This document shows positions 10,011-20,825 of a stretch of 64,000 nucleotides of DNA, piece by piece. How positions within the stretch are numbered: the first letter of the stretch is position 1; the number at the start of each line of letters is the position of its first letter. The DNA comes from Phocoena phocoena (lineage: Eukaryota; Chordata; Mammalia; Artiodactyla; Phocoenidae). The notes below the pieces were generated by a model that saw only the letters and a program-made list of their open reading frames with translations, made no database searches and had not been told where the DNA came from. The stretch covers positions 40,131,124-40,195,123 of the forward strand of contig NC_089226.1 in NCBI RefSeq assembly GCF_963924675.1, given 5' to 3'. Both the position numbers and the translations under genes were made by a program.

Positions 10011-11384
10011 TTCTTTTTTACATGGTGCTCTGGAAAGCAGATGGGTAAGGCTCAGACAAATTATAAGAAAATCAGACGATTGCCAGGGTGTTTAGGAGAG
10101 AGGAAAAGCAAGAAAGCATCTAGAAGGTAAACCCTTTAGCTCTCACCACGAAGCAGGGGGATTATATCCATATCCTCTGGTCTTCCCCTGCCTTCTCTCT
10201 AGGAATATGGTAGGTAGGCAGTCATGGTTGTAGAATAAGTGAATAAATGAATAGGTGAGAGGTGAACAAATAAGGGAATCATCAGGAATGGAACGAAACA
10301 AACTTTCCACAGTCTTTGATGCCCAGTTTCTCATACTTGACCCAAACACGTAGGTCTACTGTGTTCTAGTCTTTCTCAAGTTAAGAATACTGTTGGTCTC
10401 TGTGCAGCACCCACCATCTTCCTCCCACACACACCAGCAAGAGGATTCTCAGTTTGTGGCTGTGCTTTCTTGGCTTTGTGATTCGGCCTAATGTCCTCTG
10501 TGCTCCACAGGTCTGCCCCTTTGCTTCTCTTCTCCAGGAAGGACAGCAGGAATCCACCTGTGCATCACAGAGAAAGCTGATGCTATCAGCAGGTCTTGCA
10601 TTGTCCTGGCAAGAAACAAAGATGGTGCCATGTGTCTGTGCTTTCCAGAAAGACTGGAGGACAGTCACAGAAAGACCGGGTTATTCAGGAGGAACAGGAC
10701 TGAATTTTCTTGCAAGAACTCTTAGACTTGGGTTTCATGATGGAGAGAATTTCCATGTGAGGCTATAGAGTGTTAGCATACCTGCTAGGTATTTCTGTTC
10801 TATATTGACTAAAGTAAGTCCTGCTTTTCTGATATGGTACTGACATACTGTACAGTGAGCAGGTATAATTTCAGAAATCTTTCAGGAGTGACCTGGTACA
10901 GAGGCTTCCCTTCAGTCTTCCTAATGTACTGGAAGTGGAAGGAAGCCATGCTTGCTATTTGGTCAGACCAAACTGTAGGTACCAACAATTCGTTTAACAC
11001 AGAACACAGTGAAATTGGATTACAGCAATTGCAACAATCTATTGTTATACTCAAGTACATTTTCTTATTTCTTGCAGCCACTGAGGAGGAAGGGACAACC
11101 TAGCACAAGGGGTGAAAGAGGAGGGGTTGTCAACAACCATATGTCAAGGCGTCGTGTCAACTATCAAGTGCTTCACTGCCATGTTAGTTTAATGGCACTT
11201 ACTGTTATTTACAAAATTTGCAGATGGTGCAAGCCTAGGATGTAGAGTTAACCACATGGCTGGCAAACCCCATCAAAAACTACCTTGACCCATTGAACCC
11301 CAAAAAATTAAAAGTGAGAGGGGTCAATGTCAGGTCTTACCCTTATATCCAAACCATCAACTGCACAGACGAGTCTGTAGATTA
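10011..11384. other. Unassigned, unique-looking DNA
   Basis: About 1.4 kb with no repeat I can name. Frames of 90-104 codons occur (10454-10768 plus, 10381-10668 minus, 10809-11081 minus), but overlapping opposite-strand frames of similar length, no recognisable domain and no clear splice context make them chance frames. Confidence 0.5.
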
Positions 11385-11605
11385 TAGCAATTCAGAGAGC
11401 TGGCTTGGGGTCAGACACACCTGATTTGAATCCCACTTCTACTACTCATAGTATTGGGCAAATGGGTAGACTTCTATGAGCCTCAGTTTCCTTACCTATA
11501 GCATTTGGTTGATTATACTAACCTTGAAGGATTATTGAGTAGTTCTATAAATGAAAGCTTATTAAATGCCTAGAACTTTAGTAAGTACTCAGCAAGTTGT
11601 TTCCC
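11385..11605 (+). repeat. MIR SINE, sense, near full length
   Basis: Shows 'cacctgatttgaatcccact' (old B-box region), 'gagcctcagtttccttacct' (core) and 'atgcctagaactttagtaag' (3' region) in order. Confidence 0.8.
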
Positions 11606-12299
11606 CTCCCTCTCTCCACTCCTCACTGGCTCCTATAACCCTCCAGAGCCTCCCAAACTCCAAGGAGGTCACACTCCTGTTTTGTAATCTCTGCATCAGG
11701 AACAAGGTGAAGGGAAACAGGGGTCTGCCCCACCTCCAATTCAGAATGTGTTTTGTTTCACTTCCTCCTAATATTTACCTGACAGGATTTTGACTATTGG
11801 CCATTGTTCAGTTTGTTGATGATTTCCATCCTTTTTCTTTACCTCTCTCTCCACAATATTCTTCCTGATGTGTCCTTGGTACTTGCAGGGTCTCTCCCTG
11901 TGGGGAAAGTGGAAGATGAAGTGGCTAATACCTCTTGGGATTAACGCAAACACCACTTCAGTGATTCTTTGCAATTCTGTTATCAGGCTTGTTTTAACGC
12001 CACTTCCAATAGCTTCCTCTCCCATGGCAAAAAGGAACACAAAATGGTGATAATGGTGATGAGGTGTGTGTTGGTAAGAAGAAGGGAAGGGAAGGAAAAT
12101 ATAATTGTATCACAAATCAGGCACTTAGGCAATTTTGTAATTTCTATAAATACATTTACAGAAAATATAGGCGATTGAAATCCACAGTCATAGCTTAAAT
12201 AATAGTATCTATCTCTAGAAAGCTTTTACTCAGACTGCATAAAAAAGTTCATCACAGGTACTTTATCCCAAAGAATGTGTGTAATGAGGGACCCCAAGG
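11606..12299. other. No recognisable feature
   Basis: Unique-looking sequence between two MIRs. Frames of 60-90 codons on both strands (for example 11768-12040 minus) have no recognisable content. Confidence 0.5.
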
Positions 12300-12515
12300 C
12301 CCAGGAGCCAGTATTTGGTATTGGAAATTGGAGGCTTGGGTTCCAGCTGTGGCTTTCCCATCGATGCGCTGTGTGACCTTGGGTAAAGTACCCTCTCTGG
12401 CCTCAGGTATCTCATCTTGCAAATTCGAGATAATATGACCTACCTGGCAGGACATGAGCATTAAATGAGAGAATGTGTATAAGATGCCTGACACAGGGCT
12501 TGGCATGTTGAACGG
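12300..12515 (+). repeat. MIR SINE, sense
   Basis: 'ggcttgggttccagctgtgg', 'gctgtgtgaccttgggtaaa', 'ggcctcaggtatctcatctt' and 'gcctgacacagggcttggc' follow MIR in order. Confidence 0.8.
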
Positions 12516-12880
12516 CTCTCTTTTTGGATCCTAACACCTTCATTAATACATTGAGGAGAGAGGGGCCTCCTTGACACCTCACTGCTGCTGAGAAGAGGAC
12601 ATGTTTTGAAACAGACCTGATAAATGTGAAGTGTTCTTGGGGTTCAACACAGGATGGTCAGCTTGCACACAGCTCATGCTCGGCAAACGTTTGATGCCAG
12701 TAATGATGACAGAATCTTGGGGAACTCTGGTTTGTTACCTGAGAAGAGAGAGTTTTGCGAAGAGTTCCTTTCTAGCTCTTTGGATGTGTCTGCTTCATTC
12801 ACGTTTACATTCAGGTGATCTCAAAATCTAAGAACGAAGTTGTGGGCTTGGCCACAGTTTACTGTGCCATCCTTCATGTT
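12516..12880. other. No recognisable feature
   Basis: Short unique-looking interval. A 66-codon plus-strand frame at 12631-12831 has no recognisable motif. Confidence 0.5.
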
Positions 12881-12896
12881 AAAACAATCCTTCTGG

Positions 12897-13107
12897 GGCT
12901 TCCCTGGTGGCGCAGTAGTTGAGAGTCCGCCTGCCGATGCAGGGGACACGGGTTCGTGCCCCAGTCCGGGAAGATCCCACATGCCACGGAGCGGCTAGGC
13001 CCGTAAGCCATGGCCATTGAGCCTGTGTGTCCGGAGCCTGTGCTCCACAACGGGAGAGGCCACAACGGTGAGAGGCCCACATACTGCAAAAAAAACCCAA
13101 AAAACAA
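12897..13107 (+). mobile_element. CHR-type tRNA-derived SINE
   Basis: Plus-strand, full-length copy with an A-rich tail carrying 'ccc' and 'c' interruptions (13088-13107). The target-site duplication 'aaaacaatccttctgg' is a perfect 16-mer at 12881-12896 and 13108-13123, starting with the A-rich side expected for the L1 endonuclease. The body has several CpG-to-TpG/CpA changes relative to siblings, such as 'cacggagcggctaggc'. Confidence 0.96.
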
Positions 13108-13388
13108 AAAACAATCCTTCTGGTCTCTGATTTGGTGGAAAAAATTAGGTAGATCCATGGGTCTACAGGAGCTCAGGCCTGGGGGTTCAGCAGGGGGAAC
13201 GTGGGTCTAAAAGGCATAGAAATTAAATTTCTGAGGCCTGGGAACCCCATGGCGTCAGGGAGAAGGCTTGTCACTTGTACCTGATCTTGCACCTGACGCA
13301 AAGTTGGTACTTAATAAATATTTGTGCCATGAGAGAACAGAAGAGATTAAGTCCTGTGCTGGTAGGGGTGGGAGACACTCTCAGAAAT

Positions 13389-13662
13389 CAGTGGAGCTGA
13401 GTTCTGCTATAAATTTTATAATTTTATAAGTACTACATTTAACTACATGTAGGGCATGGCCAACCAACTCTGACAATTTGTAAGTTTCATTAATAATGGC
13501 TATAATGTATTAAACACTACTTATGAGTCCAGCACCATGTTATGCACTTTACAAACATTATTAAATTTCATGCTACAACACTGTGTCAAACCAAACCCCA
13601 CCGGTTACCTACCCTTTAGCCATACCTACCTCTTACTTGGTAACTAAACCCTGACTTTTTTT
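13389..13662. repeat. Diverged local duplication, copy 1
   Basis: Partner of 15422-15698 in direct orientation about 2.03 kb away. Shared blocks include 'gagctgagttctgctat', 'aactacatgtagggcatggc' and 'accggttacctaccctttag'. The inner part around 13490-13580 has a MIR-like look (reverse complement), but the strongly conserved end block is not MIR. Neither copy has a coding frame that survives in the other. Confidence 0.9.
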
Positions 13663-13664
13663 TT

Positions 13665-14095
13665 GCTGAGCCACAATGTGCCCAGCACCAGGATATGAAT
13701 TCTGGTTGGTTTAAGCCAATAAAAACAACACTACTCTCCAACTTCCCAGCTCCCTTGTTGTAAGAGCTGCCATATGTTCTGGTTCTGGCTAACAGGATCT
13801 AAAGGGAAGACCAATACAAGAACTACTGGTAAGACTTCTATTAGAAGGAAAGATGTAGCTGCCTTGAATATAAATGTGATATCTGGAGCCACAGCAGCCA
13901 TTTTGCAAGCATGAGGCAATAAGGATATAGGAAAGGCCAAAAGAATTAGGGAGATATTATTGAGATATTGAATCAACACAATTAGTCACTACTTCCAGAG
14001 CTCTTGTTAAGTGAGAAAAACTATATTCTTTTCTGTTTAAGCCACTTGAGTCAGGTTTCTTTACTGGCAACAAACTGACGCAAACCATGTGCTAT
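13665..14095 (+). repeat. Probable old LTR/MLT1-like remnant
   Basis: The ending 'ctgtttaagccacttgagtc' (about 14033) and 'ctggcaacaaactgacgcaa' (about 14065) resembles the 3' part of MaLR/MLT1 LTRs in sense orientation, with 'cagcagccattttgcaagca' upstream. It is heavily diverged and the family assignment is uncertain. Confidence 0.4.
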
Positions 14096-14775
14096 AGAAT
14101 ACTATCATTTTCATCTTTGGATGAGAAGATAGATTAAAGTAACTAGCTCAAGGTCACACAGCTGGTAAATTGTGCTAAATTCAAGTCTAGTTCTATCCAA
14201 ATGTAAAGCCTGTCTTCTTGCAACCTAAATGTCCATTGACAGAGGAATCGATAAAGATGATGTGGTACATATATACAATGGAATATTACTCACACATAAA
14301 AAGGAATGAAATAGTGCCATTTGCAGAGGGGTGGATGGACCTAGAGATTGTGAAGTAAGTCAGAAAGAGAAAAACAAATATTGTATAATATCACTTATAT
14401 GTGGAATCTAGAAAAATGGTACAGATGAGCTTATTTGCAAAACAGAAATAGAGTCACAGATGTAGAGAACAAACTTACAGTTACCAAGGAGGGAAGGAGG
14501 GGTGGGATGAATTGGGAGATTGGGAATGACATATACACACTACTATGTATAAAATAGATAACCAATGAGAACCAGCTGTATAGCACAGGGAACTCAATGC
14601 TCTGTGGTGACCTAAATGGAAAGGAAATCTAAAAAAGTGTGGATATATGTATACGTATAACTGATTCACTTTGCTGTACAGCAGAAAGGAACACAACATT
14701 GTAAAGCAACTATACGCCAATAAAAATTAATTAAAAAAAATAATAAAGCCTGTCTTCTCAACCACTATGCTGTGT
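14096..14775 (-). repeat. MIR SINE split by a young L1 tail
   Basis: 14096-14218 reads as reverse-complement MIR ('tcaaggtcacacagctggta'). After removal of the L1 at 14219-14743 and one target-site copy, the text continues 'tcaaccactatgctgtgttt' (14758-14777), which is the expected MIR terminus. Confidence 0.75.
14219..14743 (+). mobile_element. 5'-truncated L1, 3' end only
   Basis: Plus-strand L1 begins near the end of ORF2 ('caacctaaatgtccattgac') and runs through the 3' UTR ('ctgattcactttgctgtaca' at about 14661) to an A-rich tail with 'aataaaaattaattaaaa'. A perfect 15-bp target-site duplication 'taaagcctgtcttct' flanks it (14204-14218 and 14744-14758). The remaining ORF2 bit is too short to matter. 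Confidence 0.95.
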
Positions 14776-15421
14776 TTAAGTTATCAGTATTGTCAATATA
14801 AAGTCATTTTTCAGCCCCTGGGAACTCTAGAGTAACACAAAAGCAGAGAAGAAAAGAGGAAAAAGCAGGATGTCCAGAGTCTTTGCTATATATCTGGGGC
14901 CCAGGCCTTTCTGAGCTGGGATGCTGACCTCCAGTAAGAGGTTGGAATAACCCCGCAGACTTATTTACTACCACATCTGGGAGCTTTCCCAGCTGCTGAA
15001 GAAGACAGGTGGTGCCCACACGGGATGAGGTCAGAGGGGAGCAGCTAGGATTGAGGCAAAATCTCAGTGTCCAGGCTCTGCTGAGGGAGCAGGAAGCAAC
15101 TCTGGGGAGCTAGTTCGGGGACTGGATTGAGACCCAGCCTTAATGCTGACCCAGTGGGCATTGGATGTCCAGCCAGACCCTCTGCACGGAGTCAGGGGTC
15201 ACGGCAACTCAGGGCAGATGAGACAGGAGCCAGAGGCTGCCATTAGTTCACAGAATACCTATAATATTAACAGGAAGCAGGGAGAATCTGCCTGAAAACC
15301 ATACCCCAGCATGCCCAGGTCGTGATGAGGCTGTGGGCCTGCCTCAGGGAAGCAGCTAGACCTGCGGTCCCAGCCTTTTCTACTGAGAAGTGACGGCAAG
15401 GATGCTTTCACTCTACCCTAA
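14776..15421. other. No recognisable feature
   Basis: Unique-looking, moderately GC-rich DNA between the MIR and duplication copy 2. The 71-codon minus frame at 14804-15019 shows nothing recognisable. Confidence 0.5.
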
Positions 15422-15698
15422 CCAGTAGAGCTGAGTTCTGCTATCAAGTTTGTGATTTAGTAAGTACTATATCTAACTACATGTAGGGCATGGCCAACCA
15501 ACTTTGGCAATTTATAAGCGTCATGAATGATAATGGCTATCATTTATTAAACACTACTTACAAGTTTGGCGTTGTGTTAAGTATTTTACAAATTATTACA
15601 TTTAATACTTACTACAGCACGGTGTCGAACGAAACCCCACCGGTTACCTACCCTTTAGCCATACCTACCCCTTACTTGGGAACTGAACCCTGACTTTT
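15422..15698. repeat. Diverged local duplication, copy 2
   Basis: Direct partner of 13389-13662. It shares a block identical over more than 30 bases around 'ccccaccggttacctaccct' (15636 onward), and diverges by small indels and many substitutions elsewhere. The similarity ends at the 'ccctgactttt' phrase in both copies. Confidence 0.9.
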
Positions 15699-15737
15699 GT
15701 TTTGGTCTAGGCACCTGAGAACAAAGATGAGCACATG

Positions 15738-15925
15738 TCTGTACAATGTGCCAGGCTCTCAACCAGGTCCTTCATGCATGTTATTTCATTTAATTCTCAC
15801 TACAACCCAACGAGGTAGCTGTTAATATTCTCAAATTGTCAATTTTTAAAAACTGAAGCTCAGAGAGATTAAGAAACTTTTCCAGGCTTCACAGCTAGAA
15901 AATGAAGCCGGAATTCCACTAGATG
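15738..15925 (-). repeat. MIR SINE
   Basis: 'caatgtgccaggctctcaac', 'tcatttaattctcactacaa', 'aactgaagctcagagagatt' and 'cttcacagctagaaaatgaa' follow the reverse complement of MIR in order. Confidence 0.8.
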
Positions 15926-16508
15926 TTAATCGGTCTCCAAGGCCGCACCCCGCTACACCGACTCCCAGGGAGCTCAGAGTGGAAGGAAATATATGGCACG
16001 GAGAAAGCCATTAGTGGTTCCTCATGTTTAATAGTGGCATGAAATCTGCAGGGGAGGGGATTGATGGCAATCCTAGCATTAACAGCCCGCGGCATCCATT
16101 AGGGTCAGCATCTGAGATGGCAGGATCCAGAAGGGGAGTACTCAAAGCCAGGGCCAGGGGAGGTGGCTCCTTCTTCTGAAATCACTGTGGTTCTGATTCA
16201 GACGGTCGAGTACAGACACATTTTCCCCTCTGGGTTTCTTCAGTACCCAGGAGCTGTGACCCAGGACCTGTGTCCAGCGACAGACTGGAGACGGAGGCAG
16301 AAAGGTGCTTGAGCGTGTCAGCTCTAAGGATGAGAGCAGAGGTTGCCGGAAGCAGATCAGATGTGCAAACAAGGTCCGGTGTGCTCCTCCAGTGGTTACT
16401 CTGCTGCGTTGATCTGATTCTTCACGGTTCTGAGTTCAAGAAACAGAATCTCCATTCCATGCCACTGAGTCCCTAAGTGGGCATGGTTCCTGAACCACGT
16501 GGCGGAAG
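15926..16508. other. No recognisable feature
   Basis: Unique-looking DNA up to the large palindrome. The 68-76 codon frames at 16142-16372 (minus) and 16270-16476 (plus) overlap each other and show nothing recognisable. Confidence 0.5.

Positions 16509-16591
<83 letters not shown>
16509..16591. repeat. (TC)n-(GA)n perfect palindrome
   Basis: A pyrimidine run (16509-16548) meets a purine run (16549-16591) at a central 'ctcgag' (16546-16551). The arms 16511-16548 and 16549-16586 are perfect reverse complements with no loop, giving a 38-bp hairpin stem, and each arm is also a homopurine/homopyrimidine tract able to form triplex DNA. Frames through it (Ser-Leu and Glu-Arg repeats) are artefacts of the dinucleotide repeat. 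Confidence 0.97.
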
Positions 16592-16593
<2 letters not shown>

Positions 16594-17101
16594 ACCTCGG
16601 CAGGCCCCAGGACACCCACCCTTTCCTGCGCATGCCTGCTGCCATCACAGAAAGTCCTCTTGCGTCGCAAGGCTTGGGTTGCATTACCCTCCCTTTCCCC
16701 TTACCAGACCCCTGCCTTGTATCCCTCCTGCCGTTCGCTTTGGAGCCGAACTCCCTTCACTACCCAGAATTCCAGGCCAGCTCTCCCTTCCCAACCCAGA
16801 GCTGGCCTGTCGCAGTGCCCCAGTTCTCCCTCAGCACCACCCCATCCTGAAACTGATCCCATTCCAATCTTCCACCCTCTCTGTGACCGTTCCTGATCCC
16901 ACAGAGTCCTGGAGTATGGAGGGGCCTGGCAATAGGTAGTTTGGGAGAAAAAGATGCCAGACAGGGGAAGAGATCAGGCAAAATGGAACTCTGGATAAAC
17001 ATCTGCAAGGATCATTGTTACACATGATGGCTAGCTTCCAACATGCTATAGATTTGGGCTACAAGAAGGGTTAAATTACTTGAAAATCTGTTTTTCATAT
17101 A
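16592..17101. other. No recognisable feature
   Basis: C-rich unique-looking DNA, with chance frames on both strands (for example 16679-16939 plus and 16760-17008 minus). No repeat family is recognised. Confidence 0.5.
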
Positions 17102-17120
17102 TAGACAAGTATATACTTTC

Positions 17121-17471
17121 CTTCTTTTTATTTATTTGTTTGTTTATTTATTTATGGTTGCATTGGGTCTTTGTTGCTGTGCACAGGCTTTCTCTAGTTG
17201 TGGCGAGCGGGGTCTGCTCTTTGTTGCGGCGCATGGGCTCTAGGTGCGTGGGCTTCAGTGGTTGTGGCACGGGGACTCAGTAGTTGTATGCTGTAGGTGC
17301 ACGGGCTTCAGTAGTTGTGGCTCGCAGGCTCTAGAGCACAGGCTCAGTAGTTGTGGCGCACAGGCTTAGTTGCTCTGCAGCATGTGGGATCTTCCTGGAC
17401 CAGGGATCGAACCTGTGTCCCCTGCATCGGCAGGCAGATTCTTAACCACCGCGCTAACCAGGGAAGTTCCC
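17121..17471 (-). mobile_element. Long CHR-type SINE (about 350 bp)
   Basis: Minus-strand copy of the longer SINE form whose body contains repeated 'gtagttgtgg' modules (complement of the tandem-like 'ccacaactac' segments) before the tRNA-like head at 17440-17471. The A tail (17121-17155 complement) is a (TTTA)n-like stretch. The target-site duplication 'tagacaagtatatactttc' is a perfect 19-mer at 17102-17120 and 17472-17490, the longest in the window. Confidence 0.95.
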
Positions 17472-17490
17472 TAGACAAGTATATACTTTC

Positions 17491-17849
17491 TTAAACAGTT
17501 TTTCACGGTGCTTTTTAAAAAATAATTCTGTTTAAAAATTAAAAGTCAGCTAACTTATAGCAATAAATGAAGCAGAAAGAGAAGCTCAGTATATTTATAG
17601 AAGCTTGTTTCATATCATACCACTATAAAAATATTCAGATGTACAATTACGGAACAAAAATCTGCTCAGTGTATGTAAAGACAGATGGTTCCCAGCTGCA
17701 GCATTTCTTTGCACTGAATTTTGGGTCATAAAGCCCTTGACATCAGGTCTTCCATGCAGGTTTTAAGCTGAGTGTAAGCCAGCCTGATCCTGCTGGTTAA
17801 AAACAGCAATATTAGGTTTATTTTTTTTAATGTTATTAACAGAACCCTT
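17491..17849. other. No recognisable feature
   Basis: AT-rich unique-looking DNA after the long SINE. I see no frame or repeat to name. Confidence 0.5.
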
Positions 17850-17990
17850 ATACTTGGAGAAGTTCAAATAGTACAAATTGAGGTAAGTGAAAACCTAGTC
17901 TCTTAAACCCTGCTGCCCTATCCCACCCCTCTAAGAGGCAAGCACTTTTAACCATTTCTAAGTTTACTCCTTGTTTTGGTTATTACCATC
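17850..17990 (-). repeat. Possible old L1 3' UTR fragment
   Basis: 'agttcaaatagtacaaattg' followed by 'ctctaagaggcaagcacttt' resembles the antisense 3' UTR of old mammalian L1 (L1M type). It is short and diverged. Confidence 0.35.
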
Positions 17991-18064
17991 ATTATAGATG
18001 AGTCAACCAGTATTGACCTCCTGTCAATGACGGTGAATTTCATCCATTTGCACTCTCCTCCACA

Positions 18065-18195
18065 TTATCCCATGAGCTCCACAAGGGCAAGAAACGTGCC
18101 TGTTAGCACTACAGACATGCTCAGCGCTGTATCTCAGGACCCAGAGCGATGCTGGCATGTGGAGGGCATTTAATAAGTAATTTTAGAATGAACTA
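18065..18195 (+). repeat. L2 LINE 3' end
   Basis: 'catgagctccacaagggcaa' at about 18071 and 'gagggcatttaataagtaat' at about 18162 match the order of the L2 tail. Confidence 0.6.
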
Positions 18196-19888
18196 AACAA
18201 TATATTCAGATATGTACTTCTGGTTCAGTAAACTTGACAGGGTCATCACTGGGTAAGTGGACACACTAGGGCTGATGCAACATCTTCCACCTCTTCTTTT
18301 GTCATTTACACTACTGTATCATTTTTACAAGGTTATACCATTTGAATTTTGTTCTGTACCTATAATTATATCTCTCATGTTTTATCTACAGATCAATTTT
18401 AAAAAAATAAAATGTCATCACCAATAGTATACATATTTTTCACTTATTACAGAACCAAATTGTTATGAAATCATACGTCACCAACCCTGTGCAATTCCAG
18501 GGAGAATGTTCCAACACACGGACCAAATGAATTCTCCTTTGATTTTACACCATCGCTCAAAATCATGCCATTTAGTTTGCTTCATCTTTGCAATGGGATT
18601 TTCTCTCACTTCTTTGTTTTTCCTTGAATTTCTAATTCTTTCTTTTTTTCTTGTCAAGGGGAAAAAGTGACTTCCTTATTAAAGTATGAGATTCTTCCAC
18701 GTCTTTAATACTATTTGTTGATTGAAATTTATTCTTTGAGATTGTCATCTTGGAGTCCTTTGACCTCAAATTCTAATTTGGGCCAATTGTTTGATAAACT
18801 CCCTGTGCAGCTGTCATCTGTCTTTACATTGTATCCTTGAAATAATTCCATATGTTGGTAGATCCTCCCATCCATTTTTTCTTAAATTCTTCTTTTTTTG
18901 CTTCATTTTTCAGTTTCCAAGTAGATTCCCAAGTCTTTTTTTTTTTTTTTTTCAAGAAGACTATAGGAAGTAAACTCTTCAACTCCTTGCAGTTCTGAAA
19001 CGAACTTAGTCCCTATGGTGACTGACTGGGGCAGGAACTGGCTTCAAATGTGGATCTGCTGGAGGGCAGGTGCACTCACAGACCGACCTTGGGTTCAGTC
19101 TGTCTCAGTAAACATTCTGGAACATGCTGGAGTCGTCATCAGCTACTTGCTCCTGGTGGGCTGGCAGGAAAGAAGAGAGTTCAATACAAAATAACACCAA
19201 ATAGGGCTTCTCAAATGGAATGCTCACCTGAAACAGGTGGTGCAGTAGCAGCCGTGTACCTTCAGGGAGGTGTGAAGGCAGAGAGTTTGTACTCCGACTC
19301 TGCTGCTGGCCTGTGTTCTGTGTGACTGTAAGTTGTACCTTCTGTCTATGTGGAAGGACCCAAATGCTCTGCTTATGTCCTCTGCCTCTCTCCATCCATC
19401 CCTTGGGACAGCCATGCCACTGGGTGTAGGGTAATGGGTTCTATTTTCTCAGCACCTTGGAGGTATTGCTAGAATGTATTCTAGCTTCCAATATTGATAA
19501 TACAGTGTCTGTATTGGCTCTTTGTAGTTGACCTACTTTATGTGTGCTTTATTCTTCTTTATGGCAGCTTTTAGGAGTATCTATCCTTAGTAAGACTTTA
19601 CACTGAGGTATATGTATCTTTTTGTATTCATGCTATGCAGCTTATGGTGGACACATTTCCTTCTGAAGATTTGAGTGTTCTTTTTTTTGCCTCTGAGAAA
19701 TTAATTTTTTTGCTTCCTTAATTATGTCCTCTTTTCATTAACTTGTTCAGTTTTCCTGGGATGGATGTTGAACACCTGGTTTGGTGCTTCATGTCTTTCA
19801 TGTGTTGTATCCTTTTTCTTTTGTTCCATGATCTTAACAGTTTCCTTAATCTTATCATCCAGTGATTCTACTGAAGTTTTTTTGCAGA
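18196..19888. other. Unassigned AT-rich DNA
   Basis: About 1.7 kb with a poly(T) run at about 18934-18951 but no transposon I can place. Parts near 19560-19880 have the look of old L1 or HAL1 in antisense. Frames at 19050-19325 (plus) and 19105-19395 (minus) overlap and are not convincing. Confidence 0.4.
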
Positions 19889-19970
19889 AATCACATTATT
19901 TTCTGAATGTTCTATTTTTTAGCAGCCTATTCACACTCCATTGATGCATATCTTCTCAAATATCTGAGCT
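19889..19970 (-). repeat. Inverted-repeat arm 1, old LINE-like
   Basis: 'ttttctgaatgttctatttt' and 'tagcagcctattcacactcc' in this arm are the near-exact reverse complement of text at about 20741-20786. Similarity continues weakly into 'cttctcaaatatctgag' (19951-19967). The family may be HAL1 or L1M, which I cannot settle. Confidence 0.75.
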
Positions 19971-19974
19971 GCCA

Positions 19975-20700
19975 ACAGAACTCTCTCCAGGGAGGGCTGC
20001 AGCAGAGGGGGGAAGTTCTGCTCCTAAATGGAGACTCAGAGTAGGTCCAGACTCTGAAATAGCAGATATTAAGAGTAGAAGAGAGATACGGGGCAGTAAT
20101 CAAGGCAGTTAATCTACTGAACAGGTGAGTCTGTTAGTCAGATACCTTTCTCTGTTTCTACCACTGGCCCTTCAGCACACAGAGCAATTGGCAATAGCAA
20201 TATTTGCCCCCAGCAAGAGATCTGAGACCTGCTCTTGGAGGAACAGTCTGCTGGGAGAGGCCTGGGCTCTCGGTGAGGGAGTTTGCTGCCCACCTCAGAG
20301 TAAGTCTTTATTTTACCATGAGGATGGAGGCAAGGGTGAACCTGCCTGTCTGCTCCCCACAAACACAGCTGTATGGTCATCTCTCACTCTGCACACTCTG
20401 CACAAGCACCCAGAACTCACTGCCAGCCCTTTGCATTTGGGAACCCAGGTATCAAAGAAATGGTAGAGAAAACCTGTGCTGGCACCTCTATTAATTGACT
20501 TAATTTTTCTTTCATAAATACAAAAGGAAACCCAGGATGACAAACATTTTGAGGAAGATCAGCAAGTTAAAAAAGAAAGACCAAGGTGAGAAAACAATAC
20601 AAGAAACTAGTTCAAAACAAATTTTAACAAAGAAAAGAAAATCTGACCTTGGAGGAAACAGACTATTTAGGAAAAGAAGGAAAATTTTAAACGAGTTTTA
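19975..20700. other. Spacer between inverted-repeat arms, unassigned
   Basis: No repeat is named here. Frames at 20125-20466 and 20204-20494 (plus) overlap with minus-strand frames at 20138-20380 and 20313-20543, and none shows a recognisable domain. The part from about 20520 is A-rich and may belong to the LINE-like arm 2. Confidence 0.45.
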
Positions 20701-20703
20701 TTA

Positions 20704-20790
20704 GTATCCTCAGATATCTGAGAAGCTATTGCAACAGTAGAGCATGAATAGGCTGCTAAAAACATAGAACATTCAGAAAATAATTGATTA
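20704..20790 (+). repeat. Inverted-repeat arm 2, old LINE-like
   Basis: 'gaataggctgctaaaaacat' and 'agaacattcagaaaataatt' pair with arm 1 (19889-19970). The A-rich sequence upstream (20520-20700) looks like sense-strand LINE ORF1-type sequence. Confidence 0.75.
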
Positions 20791-20825
20791 AAAATTTTAA
20801 ATGTGGAACAGGTTCACTCATATGA

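Noticed and set aside
14219..14743. Continuation of the L1 fragment that ends at 8888
   Set aside because: The two overlap in L1 coordinates near the ORF2 end, and the later piece has its own target-site duplication, so they are separate insertions.
16477..16896. 139-codon frame with Ser-Leu and Glu-Arg repeats
   Set aside because: The repeats are dinucleotide (TC)n/(GA)n translation, seen on both strands.
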